Assembly: GCA_023023105.1 (NCBI GenBank)
Contig: CP083824.1
Location: forward strand, 744,001-808,000
Direction: 5' to 3'
Source: Enterobacter ludwigii
Lineage (GTDB): Bacteria; Pseudomonadota; Gammaproteobacteria; Enterobacterales; Enterobacteriaceae
DNA: 64,000 bases
The position numbers and the translations under genes are program-made. Numbering within the stretch: the stretch's first letter is position 1; every line of letters begins with the position of its first letter. The notes beneath the pieces are model-generated. The model was not told the DNA's origin, did not search any database, and worked only from the letters and a program-made list of their open reading frames with translations. Positions 22,572-32,634 of this stretch are shown piece after piece.

Positions 22572-22817
22572 GATGAAGTGAGGAGGTAAATTATGAAGAG
22601 GTCTACCGCACGTCAGTTTTATCAGCACTATTTTTCAGCGACAAAAGGAACGTCCTGGCTGGCCCGCCGGTGTGCAGAGCAACGGCTGAAAACGTTAGAA
22701 GAATTGATGCAGTGGGACGTTACAACACCGACCTCTTCCCGCTAACTCGCCTCGATCATGTGTGACTGAGTATTGGTGCTTATCACCCGCCAGCAAAATG
22801 TTTTTGCTGGCTTTTTT
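22572..22817 (+). ncRNA. sgrS: SgrS dual-function small RNA
   Basis: SgrS base-pairs with ptsG mRNA with Hfq and causes its decay, reducing glucose uptake. The 5' end begins GATGAAGTG, close to E. coli GATGAAGC. The pairing segment GTGTGACTGAGTATTGGTG (22760-22778) is identical to E. coli as I recall it. The terminator is GCCAGCAAAA/TTTTGCTGGC (22789-22811) followed by six T, which also form the Hfq tail. The 5' part carries sgrT. The 5' end is placed by homology, with TAATAG (22561-22566) as a plausible -10. Confidence 0.95.
22593..22745 (+). CDS. sgrT: Glucose-uptake inhibitor peptide SgrT, encoded in SgrS
   Basis: SgrT is a small peptide that blocks the glucose permease PtsG (EIICB-Glc). 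The ATG at 22593 follows a perfect AGGAGG (22581-22586). It gives 50 residues, against 43 in E. coli. The conserved motif RQFYQHYFSAT starts at residue 7, so this form has six extra N-terminal residues (MKRSTA). A conserved LMQWD is near the C-terminus, followed by a divergent tail (VTTPTSSR). The middle (KGTSWLARRCAEQRLKTLEE) is poorly conserved. Confidence 0.9.
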   Translation: MKRSTARQFYQHYFSATKGTSWLARRCAEQRLKTLEELMQWDVTTPTSSR

Positions 22818-22865
22818 CGTTTATTCTTTCACCCGATTTCGATTCGCTTTCACAAGGATTTGCGC

Positions 22866-24044
22866 ATGCTCTGGTTGATGACAATGGGGCGACGCCTGAA
22901 TGGCGTCTACGCCGCTTTTATGCTGGTGTCCTTTATGATGGGCGTTGCGGGGGCGCTACAGGCGCCGACGCTGAGTCTGTTTCTCAGCCGGGAGGTAGGG
23001 GCGCAGCCGTTCTGGGTTGGCCTGTTTTATACCGTCAACGCCATTGCCGGGATTCTGGTCAGCCTGGGGCTGGCGAAACGATCGGATAGCCAGGGCGATC
23101 GCCGTAAACTGATCCTCTTTTGCTGTGCGATGGCCGTTGGCAATGCGTTACTCTTTGCCTTTAATCGTCATTATCTGACGCTCATCACCTGCGGCGTGCT
23201 GCTGGCGTCACTGGCCAATACCGCCATGCCGCAGCTGTTCGCACTGGCGCGTGAGTATGCTGACAATTCCGCGCGGGAAGTGGTGATGTTCAGTTCGGTG
23301 ATGCGTGCTCAGCTTTCCCTGGCATGGGTTATTGGCCCGCCTCTGGCCTTCATGCTGGCATTGAATTACGGCTTTACCGCCATGTTCTCCATTGCGGCAG
23401 GCATTTTTGCGATAAGCCTGGTGTTGATTGCTTTCGCGCTGCCGTCTGTGGCGCGCGTCGAGCAGACAACGGACAAACCCATTACTCAGGTGAGCGGCTG
23501 GCAGGACAAAAATGTCCGCATGCTATTTATCGCCTCCACGCTGATGTGGACCTGCAACACGATGTATATCATCGACATGCCGCTGTGGATCAGCAGCTCC
23601 CTGGGGCTGCCGGATAAGCTCGCGGGGATCTTAATGGGAACCGCGGCCGGGCTGGAAATTCCGGCGATGATTCTGGCCGGGTATTACGTGAAGCGTTTTG
23701 GTAAACGCAGGATGATGGTCATTGCGGTGGCTGCCGGGGTGATGTTCTACGTGGGGCTGATCTTCTTCCACTCGCGGGAAGCGCTGCTGGCGCTACAGCT
23801 ATTTAACGCTGTGTTTATTGGGATTGTTGCCGGAATAGGCATGCTCTGGTTCCAGGATTTAATGCCTGGCCGTGCGGGCTCGGCGACCACGCTTTTTACC
23901 AACAGTATTTCCACCGGGGTGATTCTGGCGGGGGTGATTCAGGGGGCGCTGTCGCAAAGCTATGGACATGCGTCGGTCTACTGGATGATTGCGGCGATTT
24001 CGTTGGTTACGCTTGGGCTGACCTGCCGCGTAAAAGACGTGTGA
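22866..24044 (+). CDS. setA: Sugar efflux transporter SetA (MFS)
   Basis: SetA exports glucose, lactose and some glycosides or analogues, and in E. coli is co-expressed with SgrS to relieve sugar-phosphate stress. The ATG at 22866 gives 392 residues, the E. coli length, and follows AAGGA. The frame is open further upstream, but that would run into the SgrS terminator. Twelve hydrophobic segments are visible, with the MFS loop after the second (AKRSDSQGDRRK) and its repeat near the middle (GYYVKRFGKRRM). A hairpin follows the stop. Confidence 0.97.
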   Translation: MLWLMTMGRRLNGVYAAFMLVSFMMGVAGALQAPTLSLFLSREVGAQPFWVGLFYTVNAIAGILVSLGLAKRSDSQGDRRKLILFCCAMAVGNALLFAFNRHYLTLITCGVLLASLANTAMPQLFALAREYADNSAREVVMFSSVMRAQLSLAWVIGPPLAFMLALNYGFTAMFSIAAGIFAISLVLIAFALPSVARVEQTTDKPITQVSGWQDKNVRMLFIASTLMWTCNTMYIIDMPLWISSSLGLPDKLAGILMGTAAGLEIPAMILAGYYVKRFGKRRMMVIAVAAGVMFYVGLIFFHSREALLALQLFNAVFIGIVAGIGMLWFQDLMPGRAGSATTLFTNSISTGVILAGVIQGALSQSYGHASVYWMIAAISLVTLGLTCRVKDV

Positions 24045-24056
24045 TCGGATGAATGA

Positions 24057-24082
24057 GCGGAGCCCGGGTCTCCGGGCTCCGC
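24057..24082. terminator. Strong hairpin between setA and the cytochrome b gene
   Basis: A perfect 11-bp stem GCGGAGCCCGG / CCGGGCTCCGC with a 4-nt loop lies between two convergent stop codons. Neither side has a proper T run, so it may act as a weak bidirectional terminator or as 3'-end protection rather than a classical intrinsic terminator. Confidence 0.55.
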
Positions 24083-24090
24083 AAACCTTT

Positions 24091-24672
24091 CTATTCCGAA
24101 TACTGATATTTACGCTGTGCGCGTAAAGTCAGGTACATATGCACGAGACCCATAAATCCGTGTGCCCAGAAGTAGGTCTCAATAAAGACCGTCAGGAATT
24201 TATGCAAATCTAATACGGATTCCGTGACGGATGAAACCGGTCCGAGCGTGGCGTTCAGCACGAACCATACCGCTCCGCAGAGTGCAACGCCGAGCAGAGC
24301 CAGTACACCTAAGCCTTGCACCGTTGCCGCCATACCGCCAGCGTGAGCATCAGGAAGCTGACGTTGCAAGAGAGTGCGAATATCATCAACGATTCCGCTG
24401 AAGTCCAGTGCCAGCCACGCGAAGTAATACTTAAATCCGCGCTGGGTTAACATCCATGCCATCATGGCAATACCGCAAAAAATTAAACCAAAGCCTGAAA
24501 TAACATGAACCCAGGTGACAATCGCGTTCAGACCCGATTCACCAAGTGCTTCGCTTTCAGTAAAGTTGGAATTAATAATCTGGGCCAGCACCAGTACTGC
24601 AACAAGAATGTGCAGTATGCGAAGAAAAGGGGTTTCTTTATGGGGAAGCGTATCGCGTATTGTTGGATTCAT
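24091..24672 (-). CDS. Cytochrome b561-family diheme membrane protein (accessory)
   Basis: It has 193 residues with four hydrophobic segments: about 18-34, 50-75, 120-142 and 157-183. Histidines sit where b561-type cytochromes bind two b hemes: H21 in segment 1, H56 in segment 2, and H157 and H171 in segment 4. The charged loop DDIRTLLQRQLPDAHAGG lies on one side. Such proteins shuttle electrons between quinol and periplasmic or superoxide acceptors; the partner here is unknown. The ATG follows GAGGT. E. coli K-12 has no gene at this position. It lies 111 bp downstream of the CDF gene on the same strand, so a joint transcript is possible but not shown. Confidence 0.82.
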   Translation of the reverse strand: MNPTIRDTLPHKETPFLRILHILVAVLVLAQIINSNFTESEALGESGLNAIVTWVHVISGFGLIFCGIAMMAWMLTQRGFKYYFAWLALDFSGIVDDIRTLLQRQLPDAHAGGMAATVQGLGVLALLGVALCGAVWFVLNATLGPVSSVTESVLDLHKFLTVFIETYFWAHGFMGLVHMYLTLRAQRKYQYSE

Positions 24673-24783
24673 CGCTTTTTACCTCAATGATGAGAGAGCT
24701 GATGCGATGGAGTGTGACGCAGATTAATTAACGAAACCTTAACGATAAATAAAATGCATCACACCGTAACCATCTACACTATT

Positions 24784-25674
24784 TTAGTGTGCCGGATCAA
24801 TATGCGTCATAACATTAAGCACATTAAATTTTTGCATCACGTTGTTTCTGGCCTTCACGGCAATTTCATGTCCTTCTTTTACGCTTAATTCTCCGTCGAC
24901 TTCAAGATGAACATCGACAAGGGCTAAGTCGCCCATCTTGCGGGTTTTTAAGTCATGGATCCCGGCGACACCTTCGGTTTCGAGCAAACACGTTTTGATG
25001 TCGCGCTCAAGGTCAGGTTCAAGCGAACGATCCATCAGGTCGTGCAGCGCGTCAGCAGAGAATTTGTATCCCATATGAGCGATGAACATCCCGACAATCA
25101 GGGCTGCAACCAGGTCCATAGAGTGAAAGCCCATTAAATTCCCGGCTATACCAATGGCGACAACCACGGATGAAGCCGCGTCAGAACGGGCATGCCAGGC
25201 ATTAGCTATCAGTAGTGAGGACTGGATGCGTTTTCCCGTTGCAAGCATGTATCTGAACAGACTTTCCTTAATCACTAAAGCCAGTATCGCTACCCATAGC
25301 GCGGCTCCTTTCACTGTCTGATGCGTCTCAGGGTGGAGCAGTTTATTGCCCGCCGACCAGAGCATTCCAATGCCCACAAGCAGCAAAATAGCACCAATAA
25401 TGAGCTTTGCTCCGTTTTCGAAGCGAAGGTGACCGTAATGATGATCGATATCTGAGGCTTTCTGGCTTTTCTTGTTCGCAATCAGAACGACAAAATCAGA
25501 AGATAAATCGGAAAGAGAATGAATCCCATCAGCAATTAACCCTTGCGAGCCGGAAAATAGTCCTGCAACGATTTGAAAACCAGTGAGTAATATATTTATT
25601 ACCACGCTAACCAATGTGCATTTATGTATTTCTTGAGAACGGAGGTGAGAATCATTGCTATTTTGCTTTTCCAT
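24784..25674 (-). CDS. Cation diffusion facilitator (CDF) family metal efflux protein (accessory)
   Basis: CDF proteins are proton-coupled exporters of divalent metals such as Zn2+, Fe2+, Mn2+ or Co2+. This one has 296 residues with six predicted membrane helices and a cytoplasmic C-terminal domain (about residues 210-296). The transport-site pairs are clear: H52-x3-D56 in IADGIHSLSDLSSD (helix 2) and H161-x3-D165 in WHARSDAASS (helix 5), an HD-HD tetrahedral site often linked to zinc. It is separate from FieF and ZitB of the enterobacterial core in both sequence and place, so its metal is unknown. Third codon positions look more AT-rich than in neighbours, which hints at transfer. Confidence 0.88.
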   Translation of the reverse strand: MEKQNSNDSHLRSQEIHKCTLVSVVINILLTGFQIVAGLFSGSQGLIADGIHSLSDLSSDFVVLIANKKSQKASDIDHHYGHLRFENGAKLIIGAILLLVGIGMLWSAGNKLLHPETHQTVKGAALWVAILALVIKESLFRYMLATGKRIQSSLLIANAWHARSDAASSVVVAIGIAGNLMGFHSMDLVAALIVGMFIAHMGYKFSADALHDLMDRSLEPDLERDIKTCLLETEGVAGIHDLKTRKMGDLALVDVHLEVDGELSVKEGHEIAVKARNNVMQKFNVLNVMTHIDPAH

Positions 25675-25729
25675 TTAGATTTCCGCTGTAAGCCAACTTT
25701 TAGATTATCTTGCGCAGGCATTATTAAAT

Positions 25730-25749
25730 TGACATTAAATATAATGTCA
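25730..25749. promoter_or_regulatory. Perfect palindrome upstream of the CDF gene, candidate operator
   Basis: TGACATTA and TAATGTCA are separated by AATA, giving an exact 8-4-8 inverted repeat that ends 56 bp before the CDF start codon. It lies in the AT-rich gap where the CDF promoter should be. It does not match the Fur, Zur, MntR, NikR or ZntR consensus as I know them. No regulator gene is adjacent. Confidence 0.5.
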
Positions 25750-25808
25750 TTAGCGGATATTTTTTCGAAAACGGCGTGTCAGGAGTGGTGGGTAAGGGAA
25801 TAAAGCGA

Positions 25809-25832
25809 GGCCTGCAGAATAAACTGCAGGCC
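25809..25832 (-). terminator. Hairpin after leuD, probable leu operon terminator
   Basis: GGCCTGCAG / CTGCAGGCC is a 9-bp perfect stem with a 6-nt loop, six bases after the leuD stop codon on the minus strand. It is followed by TCGCTTTATTCC rather than a pure T run, so efficiency may be moderate. Confidence 0.7.
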
Positions 25833-25838
25833 GGAGGT

Positions 25839-26444
25839 TTACTTCATAAACGCAGGCTGTTTGTGTTCGTAAGTTGCAATTGCTGCTTCGTGCTGGAGTG
25901 TTAAACCAATGCTGTCGAGACCGTTCAGCATGCAGTGACGACGGAACGCATCAATGCTGAAGCTGTAGGTCTTATCCCCGGCTTTCACGACTTCTGCTTC
26001 CAGATCCACCTCAAACGAAATACCTGGATTTGCCTGAACCAGAGCGAATAACTCGTCGACCTGCTCGTCCTTCAGTGTGACCGGCAAAAGCTGGTTGTTG
26101 AAACTGTTGCCGTAAAAGATATCCGCGAAACTTGGGGCGATAACCACTTTAAACCCGTAGTCGGTCAGGGCCCACGGAGCGTGCTCACGTGATGATCCGC
26201 AGCCAAAGTTTTCCCGCGCCAGCAGGATCGATGCGCCTTTATATTCCGGGAAGTTCAGAACGAATTCCGGGTTAGGGACTTCGCCTTTGTCATCCAGGAA
26301 ACGCCAGTCGTTAAACAGATGGGCGCCAAATCCAGTGCGGGTGACCTTCTGCAAAAACTGCTTAGGAATGATCGCGTCGGTATCGACGTTAGCGGCGTCC
26401 AGAGGGACAACCAGGCCCGTATGTTGGGTAAATTTCTCTGCCAT
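25839..26444 (-). CDS. leuD: 3-isopropylmalate dehydratase small subunit LeuD
   Basis: LeuD pairs with LeuC to isomerise 2- to 3-isopropylmalate, the second step of leucine synthesis. It has 201 residues, as in E. coli. It is the aconitase swivel domain, marked by [19 protein letters not shown] and the [12 protein letters not shown] segment. It ends leuABCD, ten bases after leuC. Confidence 0.98.
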   Translation of the reverse strand: MAEKFTQHTGLVVPLDAANVDTDAIIPKQFLQKVTRTGFGAHLFNDWRFLDDKGEVPNPEFVLNFPEYKGASILLARENFGCGSSREHAPWALTDYGFKVVIAPSFADIFYGNSFNNQLLPVTLKDEQVDELFALVQANPGISFEVDLEAEVVKAGDKTYSFSIDAFRRHCMLNGLDSIGLTLQHEAAIATYEHKQPAFMK

Positions 26445-26454
26445 GATTGTCTCC

Positions 26455-27855
26455 TTATTTCAGGCTGCGAATGTCGGCGAAATGGCCGGTGACTGCCGCA
26501 GCGGCGGCCATTGCCGGGCTGACCAGATGGGTACGCCCACCGCGGCCCTGACGGCCTTCAAAGTTACGGTTGCTGGTGGAGGCACAGCGCTCGCCTGGAT
26601 TCAGGCGGTCATTGTTCATGGCCAGACACATGGAGCAACCCGGCAGGCGCCACTCGAAACCTGCTTCGATAAAGATCTTATCCAGACCTTCGGCTTCGGC
26701 CTGGGCTTTTACCGGGCCGGAACCCGGAACCACCAGTGCCTGTACGCCTGGTGCCACTTTACGACCTTTGGCAATCTCTGCGGCAGCGCGCAAGTCTTCG
26801 ATACGGGAGTTGGTGCAGGAGCCAATAAATACTTTATCAATGGTTACGTCGGTCAACGGAACGCCAGGTTTCAGCCCCATGTAAGCCAGCGCTTTTTCCG
26901 CACTGGCGCGCTCGACCGGGTCAGCGAAAGAGGCCGGATCGGGAATGTTGTCGTTGACAGAAATCACCTGGCCCGGGTTGGTTCCCCAGGTCACCTGAGG
27001 GGCAATCTCCTCTGCCTGCAGCGTGACAACCGTATCAAAGGTTGCCCCGTCGTCAGTTTTCAGGGTTTTCCAGTACGCGACGGCTTCGTCAAAATCATCT
27101 CCTTTCGGGGCATGCAGACGACCTTTGACATAGTTGAAGGTGGTTTCGTCTGGCGCAACCAGACCGGCTTTGGCACCCATCTCAATGGCCATATTGCACA
27201 GGGTCATACGGCCTTCCATGCTCAGCGCCTGGATGGCCTCGCCGCAGAATTCCACTACATGACCGGTGCCGCCTGCACTGCCGGTTTTGCCAATAATCGC
27301 CAGCACGATGTCTTTTGCCGTGATACCCGGAGCGGCTTTACCCTTCACTTCAATCTTCATGGTTTTGGCACGACCCTGTTTCAGGGTCTGCGTGGCCAGT
27401 ACGTGTTCAACTTCAGAGGTACCGATACCGAAGGCCAGTGCGCCGAACGCGCCGTGGGTCGCGGTATGGGAGTCACCGCAGACGATGGTCATCCCCGGCA
27501 GGGTAATCCCTTGCTCAGGCCCCATTACGTGGACGATGCCCTGATACGGATGGTTCAGGTCGTACAGCTCAACGCCAAACTCGTTGCAGTTCTTAATCAA
27601 TTCCTGCATCTGGATACGCGCCATCTCACCTGACGCGTTGATGTCTTTGGTCTGCGTGGAGACGTTGTGATCCATGGTCGCGAAGGTCTTACCCGGCTGA
27701 CGCACTGGACGCTTGTGCGCGCGCAGCCCGTCGAATGCCTGAGGAGAGGTCACTTCGTGCACCAGATGACGGTCGATGTACAGCAGCGGGGTTTCGTTTG
27801 GTGCTTCGTAAACAACGTGCGCATCAAACAACTTTTCATATAAGGTCTTCGCCAT
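26455..27855 (-). CDS. leuC: 3-isopropylmalate dehydratase large subunit LeuC
   Basis: LeuC carries the 4Fe-4S cluster of isopropylmalate isomerase. It has 466 residues, as in E. coli. The cluster cysteines are in FIGSCTNSR and in the pair GCSMC ([15 protein letters not shown]), followed by the aconitase signature region [14 protein letters not shown]. Histidines of the active site are near [12 protein letters not shown]. It starts two bases after leuB. Confidence 0.98.
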   Translation of the reverse strand: MAKTLYEKLFDAHVVYEAPNETPLLYIDRHLVHEVTSPQAFDGLRAHKRPVRQPGKTFATMDHNVSTQTKDINASGEMARIQMQELIKNCNEFGVELYDLNHPYQGIVHVMGPEQGITLPGMTIVCGDSHTATHGAFGALAFGIGTSEVEHVLATQTLKQGRAKTMKIEVKGKAAPGITAKDIVLAIIGKTGSAGGTGHVVEFCGEAIQALSMEGRMTLCNMAIEMGAKAGLVAPDETTFNYVKGRLHAPKGDDFDEAVAYWKTLKTDDGATFDTVVTLQAEEIAPQVTWGTNPGQVISVNDNIPDPASFADPVERASAEKALAYMGLKPGVPLTDVTIDKVFIGSCTNSRIEDLRAAAEIAKGRKVAPGVQALVVPGSGPVKAQAEAEGLDKIFIEAGFEWRLPGCSMCLAMNNDRLNPGERCASTSNRNFEGRQGRGGRTHLVSPAMAAAAAVTGHFADIRSLK

Positions 27856-27857
27856 GA

Positions 27858-30520
<2,663 letters not shown>

Positions 30521-30563
30521 GGGTTAGGTCCTTGTCAGTCTTAGGGCGCCTTGCTACGAGCAT

Positions 30564-30588
30564 AAAAAAACCCGCGCAGTGGCGCGGG
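30564..30588 (-). terminator. leu operon attenuator terminator
   Basis: CCCGCGC/GCGCGGG (30571-30588) with a 4-nt loop is followed on the minus strand by seven T. It lies 23 bp past the leuL stop and 43 bp ahead of leuA. Ribosome stalling at the leucine codons of leuL would favour an antiterminator and let transcription continue into leuA. Confidence 0.93.
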
Positions 30589-30611
30589 TTTTTAGTCTTA
30601 CTGGTGACGAT

Positions 30612-30698
30612 TCAACGCTGAATTTCGCCCGCCAGTCTACCGCGCACAGTGGATGCGTTTAGTAGTAGTAGACCGGTGAAACGAATGGTGCGAATCAT
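30612..30698 (-). CDS. leuL: leu operon leader peptide LeuL
   Basis: This is a 28-codon reading frame, the same length as E. coli LeuL. It has four consecutive leucine codons, all CTA (a rare codon), at residues 10-13: MIRTIRFTGLLLLNASTVR, then GRLAGEIQR. The ATG follows ACGGAG at normal spacing. Translation speed through the CTA run senses charged leucyl-tRNA and sets the attenuator. Confidence 0.95.
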   Translation of the reverse strand: MIRTIRFTGLLLLNASTVRGRLAGEIQR

Positions 30699-30731
30699 GA
30701 ATCGTGCTCCGTTAAATTCAATATGCTTTTA

Positions 30732-30760
30732 GTGGTACTGGATACGGCCTTTCATGTCAA
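30732..30760 (-). promoter_or_regulatory. leu operon promoter
   Basis: A consensus -35 TTGACA (30760-30755) is followed by a 17-bp spacer and a weak -10 TACCAC (30737-30732). The spacing and the GTATCCAGTA context match the E. coli leu promoter. Confidence 0.8.
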
Positions 30761-31292
30761 CCCCTGACGATAAAAACGGACCTGAAGGGCGTAACAGGCA
30801 AGATGCCTGCATTAGCTAATTGTGCTGGATTTTACTTTCATGACCCGACTAATTGTCTAATTTTGGACTTGAAAAACAGATTGCTGAAACAAATAAATAT
30901 AATTGGTATAAATTGAGTAAAACACGTCGCAGTGAATGCATTATGCTTAAATTATTTTAATATCATTAAGTTATGGGTTTGGTGAATGTTTTTGATGTCG
31001 TTTAAATGCCAATGGAGATAACAGGTTGTTAACCAACTGTAGATGAATGGCGTTAACAGTTTAATAATACTTAAGTCATCATTAACTTTATGGTGATTGT
31101 ATATTGGTTTGGTTTATGGTTTCATTCCTGGCATAAAGTTAAGTGTATCATTTTTGCGATCTTTTGTTTTTTTAGTCTTTGCATCATCTTTATATATTCC
31201 GAATTTTAAATAATTCTCTTTTGCTAATCGTATTTGCATGATAAATCATATTTTCCGGGATTATTATCGTACCTTGGCAAAGGGAGTGTAGC
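30761..31292. other. AT-rich leuL-leuO intergenic region
   Basis: About 530 bp, strongly AT-rich, with no reading frame I would call. In E. coli this gap is bound by H-NS and holds the silenced leuO promoter, and LeuO acts here to relieve silencing. The base composition fits that role. I could not assign a leuO promoter unambiguously. Confidence 0.6.
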
Positions 31293-32255
31293 GTGACAGT
31301 GGAGTCTGAAGTGCCAGAAAATAATATTAAACAACCTCAAACTTCTGATGGGATTAAACCGCAATTACGCACGGTGGATCTTAATCTTCTGACGGTGTTT
31401 GATGCTGTCATGCAGGAACAGAATATTACCCGCGCGGCACAAGCGCTGGGGATGTCACAACCTGCCGTGAGTAATGCCGTTGCCAGACTTAAGGTCATGT
31501 TTAACGACGAATTATTTGTTCGTTATGGGCGCGGGATCCAACCCACGGCGCGCGCATTCCAGTTATTCGGTTCTATCCGGCAGGCATTACAGCTGGTTCA
31601 AAATGAGTTGCCGGGGTCCGGCTTTGAACCCTTAAGCAGTGAGCGAGTATTCCATCTTTGTGTCTGTAGCCCATTAGATAATTATTTAACCTCGATTATT
31701 TATAATAAGGTTGAAGAAATTGCGCCGAATATCAACCTTGTTTTTAAGTCATCCTTAAATCAAAACACAGAACATCAGTTACGCTATCAGGAGACGGAGT
31801 TTGTTCTGGGATATGAAGAATTCCGTCGACCTGAATTCTCCTGCGTGCCGCTGTTTAAGGATGAAATGGTTTTAGTTGCCAGTAAAAAACACCCACGGCT
31901 GAATTCTCCACTACGAGAAAGTGATGTTTATAGTGAACAGCACGCCGTTGTAGCACTCGACAGATATGCTTCCTTTAGCCTGCCGTGGTATGACTCCGTG
32001 GATAAACAGGCCAGCGTGGCTTATCAGGGGATGGCAATGGTTAGCGTATTAAACGTTGTCTCACAGACTCAGCTGGTCGCTATTGCGCCGCGTTGGCTGG
32101 CAGAAGAGTTTTCCGACCCGTTAAATCTGCAAATATTGCCACTGCCGCTCAAGCTGAATAGCCGTACCTGTTATCTTTCCTGGCATGAAGCTGCGGGGCG
32201 TGACAAAGGACATCAGTGGATGGAAGAGTTGCTTATTAGCATTTGCCGCCGGTAA
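31293..32255 (+). CDS. leuO: LysR-type global regulator LeuO
   Basis: LeuO is a LysR-family activator and H-NS antagonist controlling many silenced loci, among them cas genes and bgl in E. coli. From the GTG at 31293 it has 320 residues (E. coli 314). The winged helix is in [38 protein letters not shown]. The effector domain follows from about residue 115, including [15 protein letters not shown]. The first 25 residues differ from E. coli and are poorly conserved. AGGGAG lies seven bases ahead; a second GTG two codons on could also serve. Confidence 0.96.
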   Translation: MTVESEVPENNIKQPQTSDGIKPQLRTVDLNLLTVFDAVMQEQNITRAAQALGMSQPAVSNAVARLKVMFNDELFVRYGRGIQPTARAFQLFGSIRQALQLVQNELPGSGFEPLSSERVFHLCVCSPLDNYLTSIIYNKVEEIAPNINLVFKSSLNQNTEHQLRYQETEFVLGYEEFRRPEFSCVPLFKDEMVLVASKKHPRLNSPLRESDVYSEQHAVVALDRYASFSLPWYDSVDKQASVAYQGMAMVSVLNVVSQTQLVAIAPRWLAEEFSDPLNLQILPLPLKLNSRTCYLSWHEAAGRDKGHQWMEELLISICRR

Positions 32256-32634
32256 ACGCATCAGGGTAAATTGCATCGATATATGTGATTTATCCTGACT
32301 TCATTTTGATTATTGATATTTTATTCTGTTGTGATTTTTTTTGGCTGCTATCAGGCTCGCAAAAATAGATGAATTACTGAATCATCGCGCTTTTTAGCGA
32401 TGATTTATCATCGCATCCTCTAATGCCAGATGAATTGACCACATCGCCTCCCAATGTCTGTTTTTTCTGCTTTAAGTACCTCTTCTCTCTGCCGGTTTGC
32501 TAATTGCCTGCCTCATAACGAGCGGTTAAGGTAAGGATCACTCTGCAAAATATAAGATTGGTTTATCCCAATCGTAAGACGGTGCGGAAATGAATTCGGC
32601 AGTCCGTCTATAACAAAATGCCTGGAGGCAAAGC
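32256..32634. promoter_or_regulatory. leuO-ilvI intergenic region (ilvIH control region)
   Basis: A 379-bp AT-rich gap. In E. coli the matching region holds the ilvIH promoter and several Lrp sites; I did not find individual Lrp sites with confidence. Visible elements are the alternating 8-mers at 32381-32414, an inverted repeat GATTGG-TTTATC-CCAATC at 32556-32573, a GACGG/CCGTC pair bracketing about 32578-32609, and a 7-codon frame at 32590-32613 that ends 21 bp before ilvI. Confidence 0.6.
32381..32414. repeat. Three alternating inverted 8-mers downstream of leuO
   Basis: ATCATCGC (32381-32388), GCGATGAT (32397-32404) and ATCATCGC (32407-32414). The middle copy can pair with either neighbour: with the first through an 8-nt T-rich loop, or with the third across TT. 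It may be a leuO 3'-end structure, a tandem protein site, or alternative leader hairpins. Confidence 0.7.

Noticed and set aside
26287..27633. A 448-codon open frame antisense to leuC
   Set aside because: Shadow of leuC; no promoter, ribosome site or known motif.
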